Below are positions 12,486 through 24,283 of a stretch of 64,000 nucleotides of DNA, piece by piece. The notes under the pieces were generated by a model, which did no database searches, had not been told where the DNA came from, and saw only the letters and a program-made list of their open reading frames with translations. How positions within the stretch are numbered: the stretch's first letter is position 1; each line of letters starts with the position of its first letter. The DNA is taken from assembly GCA_945643635.1 (NCBI GenBank), contig CALZFC010000252.1, positions 1,634,001 through 1,698,000 on the forward strand, in the 5' to 3' direction. The translations under genes and the position numbers were made by a program. Source of the stretch: Allodiplogaster sudhausi. Taxonomy: Eukaryota; Nematoda; Chromadorea; Rhabditida; Diplogasteridae.

Positions 12486-13000
12486 TTGACTCTTCCATTT
12501 TACTGTTATTCAATTCTTTCCGATTCGTTCACTATAACGAGTGCAGCTATGATGAGACTGTCGCCAGACATTCAGATACTCTTTTTACATTCTTTTTTTT
12601 TGGGTGCTGTAAATTCAACTTACCTTCAGCTCTTGTGGCAAGATGTAGTATTTTCATGTATAAAAAAACAAAGTATGGTTTCCTCCTCCCGGTTGTTTCT
12701 CACTGAAACGACGATGATTCAACGTGTAAGTTATCCGATGGTCTCATTTTGATTATTTCTTTTCATCGTTTATTAGAGTTTTTGTGTTGTTCAGATGTAA
12801 TAAAGATTTAAACAGATTTATGCTGAATACGAGTTACCCATATACATATGTACACCCAAATTAAAGATATTTTAAGACAATCTACGTATGCTACAATAAA
12901 TAGCACAAAAGAAAAAAACGGACCAACCGTGCTATTAATCTTGAGAAGACTGACTGCGGTTTAATCAAACGGTTATGAGAATTTTATTTTGAGCAACCTA
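12486..13000. other. MAX 3' flank
   Basis: AT-rich non-coding DNA. An AATAAA-like signal occurs in 'gtaataaag' near 12,799, a possible polyadenylation site for MAX. No other coding sequence was recognised. Confidence 0.4.
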
Positions 13001-13459
13001 CAGTACCGCTCAACGGCGAGGGGTCAATTCAATGTCGGCAACGACGGCCGCGGCCAAATGGGCCAAGTGGAATATCTCGCTGTTGAAAACTATTTCAGGC
13101 AAATCACATATCAATTTGAGATTCCTGAATTTTCCTTCACTAATCCCGTTAACAAAAATCTTGAAAATTTGTGAAATTAGCATTTTCATCACAAACGGTG
13201 ACATAATTGTGGCGTTCTCATATAGTATTTCGTGCGTCGCAGGTTCGATCCCCAAGCGAAGCAAATGTTTTGCTGCATTTCTTTTGCCGCATTTCTCAAG
13301 ATATGCTTAACGTCGTTAGTGAAGAAAACTTCAAGGATCTCATATTGATATGTGATTAGCCTGAAAACGTTTTCCACAGTTTTTCTATTCCAATTGGCCC
13401 GTTTGGCCGCGGCCGCCATAGCCGACATAGAATTGACCCCTCGCCGTTGAGCGGTACTG
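13001..13459. mobile_element. 459 bp foldback element (MITE-like) flanked by TA
   Basis: The ends CAGTACCGCTCAACGGCG... (from 13,001) and ...CGCCGTTGAGCGGTACTG (to 13,459) are inverted copies, each flanked by TA. The inversion continues inward with mismatches nearly to the centre: the left-arm sequence around 13,085-13,150 (AAATCACATATCAA, TTTCCTTCACTAA) pairs with the right-arm sequence around 13,310-13,375. A TA target-site duplication is typical of Tc1/mariner-type elements. There is no transposase frame, so this is a non-autonomous foldback element. The central spacer includes GGTTCGATCCC (13,242-13,252), an exact match to the Pol III box-B consensus. Confidence 0.85.
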
Positions 13460-14422
13460 TATGTACATATGTATGTATGTATATAATGTATGTATCTGTG
13501 AAAATTCAATGAAGTGTTAAAAAAATGTTCAGACGATTTCAAATATACTCGAAGTTTCGCTTAGAACAGTGTAAATGTGAAGGAAGTTTCGCCATTTTCC
13601 ATAAGAAACCTGCAAATAACCCGCATGCAGTTTTCAGGAGTATAAAGAGAAGCAACGCATTTCGGCACTACGGAAACTCTAAGCTACTGTGATGGTAAAG
13701 CAAAGCATTCGGAAAAGATATAAAGACTTTTATTTCAAAGAGCATCGTTCCTGTGATCCACAAATAGCGACAGCCTCATGTTTTGCACCATCCCATAATG
13801 AAACCATCTTATTTTTCTTTGCGATTAATCAGTCACTAATACAAGAGATTCGACAATCTGCCAACGATATTTTAACGACACTGATAAAAGATCGATGGCG
13901 CCATTTCCACGATACATTCTTTCCGCTAAGATATGAATAATATTCCATGTGGTCATAAAAATGTTGCAAGTGCCCCTTTCACATTCAAATTTCATTAGCT
14001 CAATAAATTATTTAGCCCATACCTGTGGTGAACGGCTGTATCCAATAAACGACAAAATTTAACATATTCACTCCAATACTATTTGAACGCCACTTTCTAA
14101 TAGAAACACCATCTAGAAAGTAAAACAAAATTATTATTTTCTCCATTAAAAAATAAATGTATCCGACGAAGGAGTAATGTATAATTTCAGAATCATAAAT
14201 TCAGCCATGCTTTGTCCTTGCAATCTTTTAGGCCAAAATTGATAAGATGTGACGCTGATTTACATTTATTTCCTAAAAGCTGAGGAGAAAAGTCGTCCGG
14301 AAAAAAGGGTATGATTCCGGACGAAAATGTCTTGAACAATGATGCCCTCAGTAAAATTGAGTCCTATGGGCGCGTAATGATCAAAATCGGTAATTTTAAC
14401 AAAGCGAGCGCATTTCTGGTTG
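13460..14422. other. AT-rich intergenic DNA between MAX and the lipase gene
   Basis: No recognisable coding exon, RNA gene or long repeat. The longest frame (13,689-13,940 plus) has no family motif and is rich in Lys and Phe codons, as expected of AT-rich non-coding DNA. Confidence 0.4.
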
Positions 14423-15840
14423 TCAGAAGAAGAGTGTTGAGACGAGGAAAAGGAGAGGGGAAATGGAGAAGAGAGGAGTGGCGAGACTCTGATCGGGCTG
14501 GCCGAGTCTCTCCTGGCAGAAGATATGGCCGTGGTGGGAGACATTCACTCCGAAATACCGGGCGTGGTCGTGTGCATCCAAATGGTCGGCCACGCTATTG
14601 CTGCACAGGGGATCCTCAAGACATTTAAGCGTTTCTCTATCAATTATTCACATGCACTGTATTTTTATTTATTTATTTAACTCCATCGTGTAAAAAACAT
14701 TATACAGAAATACATATGAACCTCAAAGTTGTCAATGCAAGCCACGAAAGAAGCTTCGCCGAGCATGTCATTCGGATACCAAATCTCCCTTCCGTGGTGG
14801 AAGGCGCGTCGGTAATCGAATGGGTCGCATCCACGCCCCAAGTCTCTGCGATCCAAACAATTCATTCAAAACGTAAATCTCCTTTTTCATCTAATTCTTA
14901 TGTTGGTTAATCTTATATGGAATTCTGATGAGAAGTAAATGACACAGAGAAGCAAACTGACTTGCATGGAGGGAGATGCGGAATGGGGTCTCCGTTGTGA
15001 ACCACCCGCCAGGAGTCCGCAATGGCAGCCTGCAGATTGTGGGCGAAGACTCGATTTCCCACTCGAGGCTCGCCGAATGTTATCAGTGACAGCTTCAATT
15101 TGTACAGAATTTTTTAAAAACAAAATTTAATTAAATTATCGAGGCATTTGAGATGAAGGAAAGTGGGCTGACCAACTCTCCCGGCCTCATTCCTTCGAGA
15201 TGAGATTTCATTGCCATGAGAGCAGCGATGGCTCCTCCGAGGGAGTGGCCGGAGAAGACAACTCGGTAGTCTCTTCTGCTGTCGTCAGCCAAGACCTCTG
15301 CTACCATTGGCCTCCAAACGAGTCAGATATTCATTCGGAACTCTTTCCATCGAAGTTTCAATTGACATATCTTCTTGTTATTAATTTTATCATAATAAAT
15401 TGCAATCACTACCATAACGGCTGAACGGCATCGAAGAAATATCGATTGACCTGACCAACGCCGTACCAATCGATTTCTGGTTCCAAGCCTTCCTTCGCCT
15501 CGAGCACCAATTGAGCCTCTGGAGCTTATCGATTGGAGAGGAAAGAGAAAGAGTTGGAGACTGACTGGCCGTCGTTCCTCGGAAGCCAACAATCACTTGC
15601 TGGTCGATGTCGGAAACAGCTACGAAGCCAGCGCATTTGTTGCCTTCTTTGTCACATGAAACCTCCTGCACAAAATGGATTGAAGAAAGAAGATAATGGT
15701 AAGACAATCAATCAAATCTAGTAATCAACCTCATGTCGGAGAACGCGATAGCCAGAGACGGGGTACGTGACTTGAAGACAACGCTGAGGCTGAGAAGAGT
15801 ACGCTGCTGACGCTATGTTCAGAGCCTTCCGTCCACGCTG
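14423..15840 (-). CDS. Class-3 (fungal-type) lipase, probably secreted; 5' end not resolved
   Basis: Minus-strand exons, boundaries approximate: 15,833-15,733 (RKALNIASAAYSSQPQRC); 15,660-15,570 (VSCDKEGNKCAGFVAV..., VGFRGT oxyanion motif); 15,520-15,415 (LEPEIDWYGVGQVNRYFFDA); 15,310-15,175, with the nucleophile elbow GHSLGG inside VVFSGHSLGGAIAALMA; 15,100-14,965 (ITFGEPRVGN, then the catalytic-Asp motif HNGDPIPHLP); 14,850-14,730 (HHGREIWYPNDM); 14,615-14,423 (CSNSVADHLDAHDHARYFGV, supplying the catalytic His). The Ser-Asp-His triad is therefore complete. The family hydrolyses acyl esters of glycerolipids and is usually secreted in invertebrates; I did not find the signal-peptide exon, which should lie upstream of 15,840. 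The C-terminus ends in a hydrophobic tail (SISPLLFLVSTLFF) that could be a membrane or GPI signal. Confidence 0.85.
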
Positions 15841-15925
15841 AGAGAGAGCGAAAGAGTATGGAGAGAGATTGTGAGATAGTGAAAGAGAGACGAGAGAGTA
15901 AGGAGAGTGGCAGTGAAGGAGCGAA

Positions 15926-15981
<56 letters not shown>

Positions 15982-16234
15982 GAGAAATTGAGAGAGCCTT
16001 CATATAATTTGTTTTTAAATATATAATTAAGAAAGGTGGTGCCTAACCACGTTATTGTATGGAATACCCAAGGGATGGACAAAGGAAGCGGAAAGAAGGA
16101 GAAGCAGGCAGCAGCGCATTTCTGGACTTTCCGCTCCCTCCGATTTATCACTCCACCCTCGTTTTGTACTTATCAGCTTGTTCAGATGCAATCGCAAAAC
16201 GACTCATCTCTGAGACATTTGCAAAAGACAGAGA

Positions 16235-16282
<48 letters not shown>

Positions 16283-17152
16283 GAGATGGAGTAAGAAGAG
16301 AGAGAGAGCACGAGAGAAGGGGAAATAGAGAGAGAGAGAGACAGAGAGAGAGAGACAGAGAAGGAGAGAGAACGAGAAAGAGAAATAGAGAGAGAGAGAG
16401 AGAGAGAACTTAATACAAAGAGATGGAGATAATGAGAAAGATTCTCACAGTGACAAATGCGTCAGCGCAGGGAATAGTTTTTATTCTTCGAATGCAACAC
16501 GCAGTCTCCTAGAGCACAACTACATTTTTACCAGCTCTGGGATATCGCAAAACAAAAAAAAATTGAACGAGATCAGACGGAATTGCTGAATGTTCTACTG
16601 CGACCTTCAACATAAACTTGCTAATTAAGCTTGTAGATTTTTCCCTCTCGAAGATGGTCACGAATTCATAATAAAGAATCACAACTGGAATTACATTTGA
16701 TGGTCAATATTAACAAGCGGTTTCGCATGGATTCCTCATTTACGCCCGTCATTCCTGTGCCTGTGGGGTTCACTCTACTCAGCCCTTCAACGAACAATGA
16801 GTCAGTCTAGGATAGCCGCCAGGAGGAGTCAGCTATGTTGGAGTGGCTAGAAGAGAGTGAGGTGGGCGTGGCTAGAAGAGAGTGAGGTGGGCGTGGCTAG
16901 AAGAGGGTCAGGTGGGCGTGGCTAGAAGAGGGTGAGGTGGGCGTGGCTAGAAGAGGGTGAGGTGGGCGTGGCTAGAAGAGGGTGAGGTGGGCGTGGCTAG
17001 AAGAGAGTGAGGTGGGAGTGGCTAGAAGAGGGTGAGGTGGACGTGGCTAGAAGAGGGTGAGGTGGGCGTGGCTAGAAGAGGGTGAGGTGGGCGTGGCTAG
17101 AAGAGTGTGACTGGAAGGCATGAAGGGGAGGAATGTGGCTGCAGTCTGCAAT
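15841..17152. other. Repeat-dense spacer between lipase and receptor kinase genes
   Basis: Contains (GA)n tracts at about 15,915-15,976 and 16,225-16,410, an AT-rich block near 16,540-16,700 and the 25 bp minisatellite at 16,850-17,105. The first lipase exon and its signal peptide probably lie in the proximal part, but I could not join one in phase. Confidence 0.45.
16850..17105. repeat. 25 bp minisatellite, about 10 copies
   Basis: Tandem copies of a 25 bp unit, consensus GTGGCTAGAAGAGGGTGAGG followed by TGGGC. Differences are few: AGAGTG or GGTCAGG variants, and one copy with TGGGAG in place of TGGGCG. The array ends about 50 bp before the stop codon of the receptor kinase (minus strand), so it lies in or next to that gene's 3' untranslated region. 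Weak echoes of the unit (GTGGGCGTGGCTGG) occur inside the Pro-rich C-terminal codons near 17,180. Confidence 0.92.
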
Positions 17153-17697
17153 CTAAGACGGGCGTCCTGGAGGAGGCGGAGTGGGCGTGGCTGGTCTCTC
17201 CGGTCTGAGATAGCCGTATTCTTCGGTTGCTTTCTCAAGCATAGCTGCGACTTGAGAGGAGAGCGAAGAGAAGTCTGGCCTCCGTAGTGGATCCTCGTCC
17301 CAGCATTGCAGCAGCAGATCGAATCTGGAAAGGGCTCTCACCTTTTCTTCTTCTTCACTTTAAATATTATACTTAGAGAATTATTGAAATAGGAAAAGCA
17401 TCTAAATTTATTAAACGACAATTATCTCAAATATAATATAATATAATAAATATTACAAATGGATAATGCACGAATAAGTTGTGAATTGAGTACATTTCAT
17501 CGGTGCACCAAGAGGGGCGAGGCAGGCGATTTCCACTGTTGAGATGAGGGAGAAGAGCAGACGAGTCTATGCCGAGATAAGGCACGTCACCAAGAGAGAA
17601 CAATTCCCACACAAGGACACCGTAGGCCCATCTCAAAGAGTGCAGGAGAAGAGAGGAAGTGAGTGAGGAAAGGACAGAAAGAGACAGAGTGAGAGAC

Positions 17698-17728
<31 letters not shown>

Positions 17729-18155
17729 TAAAAACGAACACGTCACTCTTGAATGAGTATTCGAGAGAAGCAAGAGCCTCGGGGGACATCCAACGAAGGG
17801 GCAGCCGCCCTCCTCTTGCCTGGTAGATCAGCGAATCCATTAGACGGCAGAGGCCGAAGTCACCAATCTGCAGTTTTACCTATGAGAATATAAAATAAAC
17901 TTTCTAAAATGAAACCTTGCAGTGATTTTCCGCATCCACGAGAACGTTCCTCGCGGCGACATCTCTGTGGATGCATCCGATGCTATTCAAATATTCCTCA
18001 ACAGCAGAAGTATTTCTTGTTTTTAGAAAATAATGCCAAGATAAATCAGGAATTAAAATGAGAGAACAGAGAGATGTTCTCACTAAGCCATTCGCAACTT
18101 GCCAGGTAAAAGACAAGACGTCTTTGAACTTCAGGCCTTCCAGGTTCTCGTATCC

Positions 18156-18206
<51 letters not shown>

Positions 18207-19012
18207 AACGGTCACAGCAAAGTACAAAAATACAAACATTGACAATGTCGTCTTTGTTTCGCCTTATGAAGTGAAGAAGATCTCCTTTGATGCAAAGTTC
18301 CACGACAAGAAGAGGAGAAGGTTGAGAAGAGACCCAGGCGAGCATTGATACCAAGTGCGGGTGGTAGGACAGCCTCTTCATGAAGTTGATCTCCTCCAAA
18401 CAGTACTTCTTAAAAGAAGAAGAGAGGAGAACTGAGGAAGGGACCTGCATGAAGTCAGATCTAGCAATGGCATCTGCAAAATCTGGAAGAACTTTGACGG
18501 CAACATCGAGATCACCAAGCAGTTGAGGAGGAAAGGAGCGGGGAGCGGGAGCGACCCCGTCACATGATCTTCTCTTCAGATGTCCTCAAGATGTTGGGTG
18601 GAATGATAAATGCTATTTCTCTATGGATACCGTGAAAGACATTGCAGAAAGCGCCAGCTCCGAGTTTCTTGTCAAAATTAACGACAAGTTGTGATCGATC
18701 AACGAGCCAAGGATCTCTAGAAATATAGTATTACCTTTCGCAAGCTAATTCGAAAGGAATAATTGCAAAACCATGATGATAGCAAGAAAATAAAAAAGGG
18801 CGTAGCGACTGTGGAAGGATGGCGGTGTGTTCAGCGTAGGAATTGGATGTCTTCGGCTCGTGAGTCTGGAGAACGGGGGGAGGAGCCATGATTTGAGGAC
18901 GGGAAGGACGACGACGACGGAAGATACAGAAGAAGACAATGACAGCCAACACGAGGAGAAGTAGGCACAGCGAGGGGATTCCGATTATCAGGACGAGAGA
19001 TTCTTAACGCAA
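17153..19012 (-). CDS. Receptor tyrosine kinase, membrane segment and kinase domain
   Basis: Minus-strand exons encode a transmembrane helix (IIGIPSLCLLLLVLAVIVFF, about 18,990-18,930), then RRRRPSR as stop-transfer, the juxtamembrane region, and a full tyrosine kinase domain. Its motifs are the glycine loop GAGAFCNVFHG, VAVKVLP with the ATP lysine, EEINFMKRLSYHPHLV (alpha-C), the receptor-type catalytic loop HRDVAARN (about 17,960), DFGLCRLM, GRLPLRWMSPEALAS and WAYGVLVWELFSLG. Exons 17,879-17,740, 17,631-17,494 and 17,324-17,153 join in phase. The C-terminus is short: EEYGYLRPER then a Pro-rich tail. GRLPLRWMSPEAL resembles FGFR/VEGFR-type activation segments, but the single Tyr (SLIYQARGG) is unlike the usual YY pair. 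Just upstream, VYGAEGERKGRGRQSS looks like the last strand of a fibronectin III domain. Ligand and subfamily are unknown. Confidence 0.87.
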
Positions 19013-19398
19013 CTCTTTCTTCCATTTCCTCTTTCTCTTCTGGAGAGTGCAAACTGACGATTGTCTGCCCCGGCCTTTCCGTTCTCCTTCTGCTCCGTAG
19101 ACCCAGAAATAATTCTTTTACATTTTGATGACACCGACGTTTAGTCTCTGTCACTATGTAAATTAAATAAATAAAATAGTAAAGATATCCCCATGTAAAT
19201 ATAAAAGTGCAAACTCAGGATAATGCCAAGAAGGAGGAGGCCCTCGTGGAGGTGGAGGGTAAGGCCGGGGAGGGCGGTGGTCATATTCGCCCTCCTCCTC
19301 CCATGCGCTCTTTTCAGTTCCTTCCTGTCCCTCAAATTAATGAAATTATTTCAATGATGGTGCCAATAAAAATTAACTTCGGCCATGTTGAAACTGTG

Positions 19399-19786
<388 letters not shown>

Positions 19787-20408
19787 GAAGCCCCTGACTA
19801 CCTTATCAGCAGAAGGAGCAGGAGTGGCAGCCAACCCGTACTGGCTGGCGAAGGGGCCGTGGTTGCTCTGCTTAGACCACTGTTCTATGTCGTCACTTCC
19901 ACTGCTCTTTTGCATCCAAGGAGGTCCCCAGTCTTCATCTTTCCCCATTCCAATTTGCCCATCCAATAGAACCTTGAAATCCAATGGAAAATATGGCATA
20001 AAAATACATCAATGGAATACAAAGTGAAAATAATATAGTTGGATAAGAAGAGTTAGATAGAGCTGTAGAAGTTATGCACGTGGAATAGAAGAATGTAGAC
20101 TGTTTGGGATGAGCGAAGGGCAGGGGAAGTTTACCGAGTGGATGTGGATATGCCAGGATGAGTCTTCTCTTTCAGCAACCACCCGACAAGGTGAAACAAG
20201 TCGTTCCCTGTGTTTACTCTACGTCAAAATCCAATAGCAGCGAAATGAGGGCAACGGAAGCTATGGAAATGATGACAAAAACCACGCGTGCCGACCAACA
20301 GAAGTGTTGACTCCGCAGGTAGAGAGAGAGACAGACAGAGAGCGCGAGAGAGAAAAGCTTGGAGAGAGAGAGAGAGAAACAACAAAATAGAGCTATGATG
20401 GTAGAGCG

Positions 20409-20410
<2 letters not shown>

Positions 20411-20447
<37 letters not shown>
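20411..20447. repeat. (GA)n microsatellites
   Basis: A pure GA run at about 20,411-20,447, with shorter GA tracts at 20,320-20,380. All are purine on the plus strand, within the possible minus-strand exon region. Confidence 0.85.
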
Positions 20448-22899
20448 CAGTGAGGCTCGGGCGCAGGAGAGAAGAAGACAAACTAGCAAGAGAGATTACG
20501 AAGTGGAGAGTTAGGGTACACCTTGATGGAGTATAAATTGGAGCCGATTATGGCTCGATCTCTTTTCGAGGCCAATCTATTCAGTTTCCTCGCATCCATG
20601 CGTTGTCACCCCAATTAGAACAGATGGAAATGCCAAATTTTCATCGGCTTCAGATATTTGATTGGTGGTTTGCTCATTCTGCTTCTTTGTTTGCCTTCGT
20701 TTCGCCGGTTAACTCGTGTGCAATGGAAGGTTCGCTCAGCTCTTTTTTGTAGTGATATCGGGTTAGATTGGGTTTGATCAGTGGTAGAGAGAATAGAGAA
20801 ATAGAAGTAATAGATAGAGGGTAGTTGAGATAGAGTGGATATAGAGAGAGCTGTAGAGCGAGAAATTGAGAGCAGAGGAGCGAGACATTCAGGTTGATCC
20901 CATCGCAGTTTCCTGCAACTTTATACAATCAAAGAGTGGAGACAATGATTGAATGGAAATCTTGCCGTCAAGAAAAGAAGAACCTTATGAGCGATGGAGC
21001 ATCGTGAGAGAGCGTCTCCGTGGTCGATTCGCCGAGAAGCGGAGGGGAAGCCATTTGGCAAAGTGCCAGACTTCTTCTCTTTCCATTGCCACAGCCATTT
21101 CACGCCTCAAGGATATTTATTATTTTGCTTTCGGAAAGCAGAGCATTGCTTTCAGCAGTTAAGGTTAAGAGAAGAAGTAAATTTCCATGTACGTTGACTT
21201 ACGTTGGATCTTCGACCAGAAGCGGGACTGCGGGAGGAAGAGAGCGAATGGAATGAGAACGAACAGCAACTCGAGAAGAGCTGCCAACAACGCCTCAATT
21301 TTCACTCTTTCTGATTGTCAGGGCAAAGAGTAATGGACCTCAAGAGATTAAGCATTCGAATCATGAGGAGAAAACGAACCATTCAGCCTATCGTGAGTCG
21401 GTTTGGAACTAGAAATGGCTGACTCATTCTAAAAATCTATCAAGTCATTGAGGATGGATGACCTTGTACTTTTTCCTAATAAAAGTAAAAAAAAACTAAG
21501 TTATCATAACAACTTCACATTTTCTGACAACTGGCATATATGTGCCTTCAAAGTTTATTATGAGAATATGAAGATTCAGACAGTGCAATTAATTTCGATC
21601 CGCGAATTTGTATAGCACAATTGCCGTCATCTTTTCGTTTTTCAGTTAGATATATTGTTTGCCTGGCTTGCATTAGGGAAGGGAACAAAGAACATCGGAG
21701 AAAATATGAGTTATATTTGGCACAATCCGATATAAATAGAACGCAACGGGGCGGTCAATAGGTGCTAAAGCCACGTTAGAGGAGATATATAGAGGAGATA
21801 TAGAGGAGACGAGGCAGGAATAATACAAGTAGACACTCGAGGGCGCTCTGAAAGAGAGCGGTGTCGATTGGTAGACAATCAGGCAATCACTTCTAGTCTT
21901 ATCTACTTTCCCGAAATGTTCACGACAACAGCCTGTCATTTATCTTGATTTACGCCAATGTATGTACATACATACATACATATCTCGAACAAAATCCTTA
22001 AGCCTTTCCATGTGTTTCTTCTTCTGACATCTCCTTGTTCTGTGTTCCTCAGCTGTCGTTTCTTCTTTATAGGGATCTGCGACCTCTGCTCAACAGAGAA
22101 TCAAAGGCACATTTCTGCGATAAAAGAGTACAAAATAAACTTCACTAATATTGCGTAGATCGACCGCATGCAGTGAACAGCTGGAGCTGCACAATAAAAC
22201 ATAACAGAAACAGCACCCCTTCTCAGTCTTCATATCTCACGGAGTATTGCACTCTTATATATTCCCAATTAACTTATGCAATAAAGTGTAGGAAATATCT
22301 ATGTCGCATACATACTTATTAAAAATGAAAAGTAAAACAGAAAAGTGGTAAAAAGCCTAGTTAGTGCACCGAGCAGTGAAAGGAGCTCTTCCAGCGAATT
22401 ACTGAGAACGAGGAAGCAGCTAGCGACGAAAGGAGAAGGATGGAAAAGGGAATCATTTGCTGATTGAGATGTGCTTTGAGTAACAACAAGAAACCTACCC
22501 GTGAATGTCATGCTGAACGGGGCAATTATTTCGGATCTTTCTACTAGTTTGGCAATATATTGAAAAGGGGAAGGCATTGAAATGGAAGTGAAGCAACGCC
22601 CATTTCTAATGAGATTTTCAACTAATCAACTAATCAAAATTTTGAAAAATAATAAAAAAATGTTGAGAAACGAATTTAAATAGACAAACACGTGAAAGAG
22701 CTACAAGTAGGAAACTACATAAAACATAGACTAAGAAAGACGAAGAAAGAGACAATAGTGAGGGAAGAGTGAAGATATAACTGGAACATTTACGTTAAAA
22801 ACGTTAAACATCAAAAGTAGGATTGTAAAACTGTTACTGGTCTCTCCCCGGTCAGCCGCGTCAAAAATATTACTTAAGAGCATTTAAGAGAAGACCCTC

Positions 22900-24166
22900 T
22901 CATGGTAACTCTATGGGACCTTTTACGAGTTGTGGGACATTAATGGGCTGGGCAGCCTCTCTCTTCTCTGCGGGAGAAGTAGCCTTGCTAGTTGTGATAT
23001 GTGGGATGGTTTGGTGCTTGACGACGGAGTCGCCGTCGGAGGAGATCAGCCGAGTCGTGGCCTGAGCATGGTTGAGATGGCCGTGGCGCATGAAGGAAGG
23101 CTGCTGCCTCTCTCCGGTCAGCCGCCTCAACCATTACTTATTTCACCATTATTTTTATCTTTACAACTTTTTATATTGAGATCGAATAAATCATTTGTTC
23201 TGCATGAAAAGAAGAGTACGTGTGGTGGTGGTTCCTGCCCATGTAGCCGCCTTGAGAGTCCGTCCTCACACTCGTCAATTCATCGTTTCCTCCAGACGTC
23301 GCTGTCATCTCACGCTGGTTTTCATTCTAGAATACAAAGACGGTAATGAACCAGTCCTCCATATAAAGAGATTCTATAGTAATATCAGACGCTCGAGGGC
23401 GAGAAAAAGATTGTGAAAGGGAAATAGTTAGAAAAGTATCGAAAGAGAAGGTGAGAGATAGGGAAGAAAAGGACAGGCCATGTTTGGAAAGAGAGAGGTA
23501 AAGACAGAGAAAGAGTACAAGATTGGAAAAGAAAGAGAAATTCCATGTTTGGAAAGAGGTTGCTATCCGCAACCGTGACACCTGCGGCTAAGAAAGGTGT
23601 TGTTATGTCAGACCCAACCACAACTCTCATCAATAGCCACGTATACTACATACACGTGGTGAAACAATTCTTCTTGAAAACTCCTCAAAGCAACAGATTC
23701 TTGTGAAGTGTCTTACTTGGTAGTCAAAGTTCCTTCTCCTGGGCGCGGCTCCTCTTCTATTCCTTCTGCACACGTAGAAGATGCAGAAGAGAAGGAGAAG
23801 GAAGTATCCCGTGGCAGTTACGGCGATGAAGCAGATTCGCATGTCATTCAAGGAAGAAGACACGTCGTGGAGGTCGTCTGCCATCCCGATCAGTTTGTAA
23901 GATGCACTGCAAGCACGGCGTCCACTTCAACAAGCCACTGTCGTCAAATATTTTCCTTTTTCATGTTCAACGCTTCCACGTTGTTTATGGGTAGAAAACT
24001 GAGTTTGCAACCCCTTCCGTGCTTGAAGAAGCTAGAAAGAAGTGTGGATTGATTGAGTGGAAGAAGACTCGTACCTCTTGGAGACCATATCGGAGAGTAG
24101 ATCATGCAGTACCATGTGCGCATGCGTACCAAGCAACTCTGCCGAACTCTTCCCACCAGGAGCCAT
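22900..24166 (-). CDS. Small single-pass membrane protein, unknown function
   Basis: Exons assigned by splice sites and phase: 24,166-24,075, 23,906-23,717 and 23,326-23,220, with a tentative last exon 23,107-22,900. The protein begins MAPGGKSSAELLGTHAH. It continues with an amphipathic stretch ending LIGMADDLHDVSSSLND, a single hydrophobic helix (ICFIAVTATGYFLLLLFCIF), then YVCRRNRRGAAPRRRNFDYQ as a strongly basic stop-transfer. The tail is Ser/Thr/Gly-rich (REMTATSGGNDELTSVRTDS). No cleavable signal peptide is present, so type III topology (N-terminus outside) is inferred from the basic residues after the helix. Exons 1 to 3 join at phases 2, 0 and 2 with good sites (AG|GTACGA, CTTGCAG; CAA|GTAAGA, TTCTAG). 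The final join lacks a pyrimidine tract. I recognise no family. Confidence 0.6.
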
Positions 24167-24242
24167 TCTCACTCTTCTCACTCAGACACCGCTTCTAGCC
24201 ATGGACTACCGCCGCTTTCTCCTTCTTCGCTCCTCCTTTCCG

Positions 24243-24282
<40 letters not shown>

Positions 24283-24283
24283 C
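24243..24283. repeat. (CT)n microsatellite
   Basis: A run of CT dinucleotides on the plus strand, about 80 bp upstream of the start codon of the small membrane-protein gene, which is transcribed from the other strand. Confidence 0.9.

Noticed and set aside
13242..13252. Possible tRNA gene around the GGTTCGATCCC motif
   Set aside because: No acceptor stem, anticodon arm or properly spaced A box could be formed around it, so only the box-B-like motif is reported.
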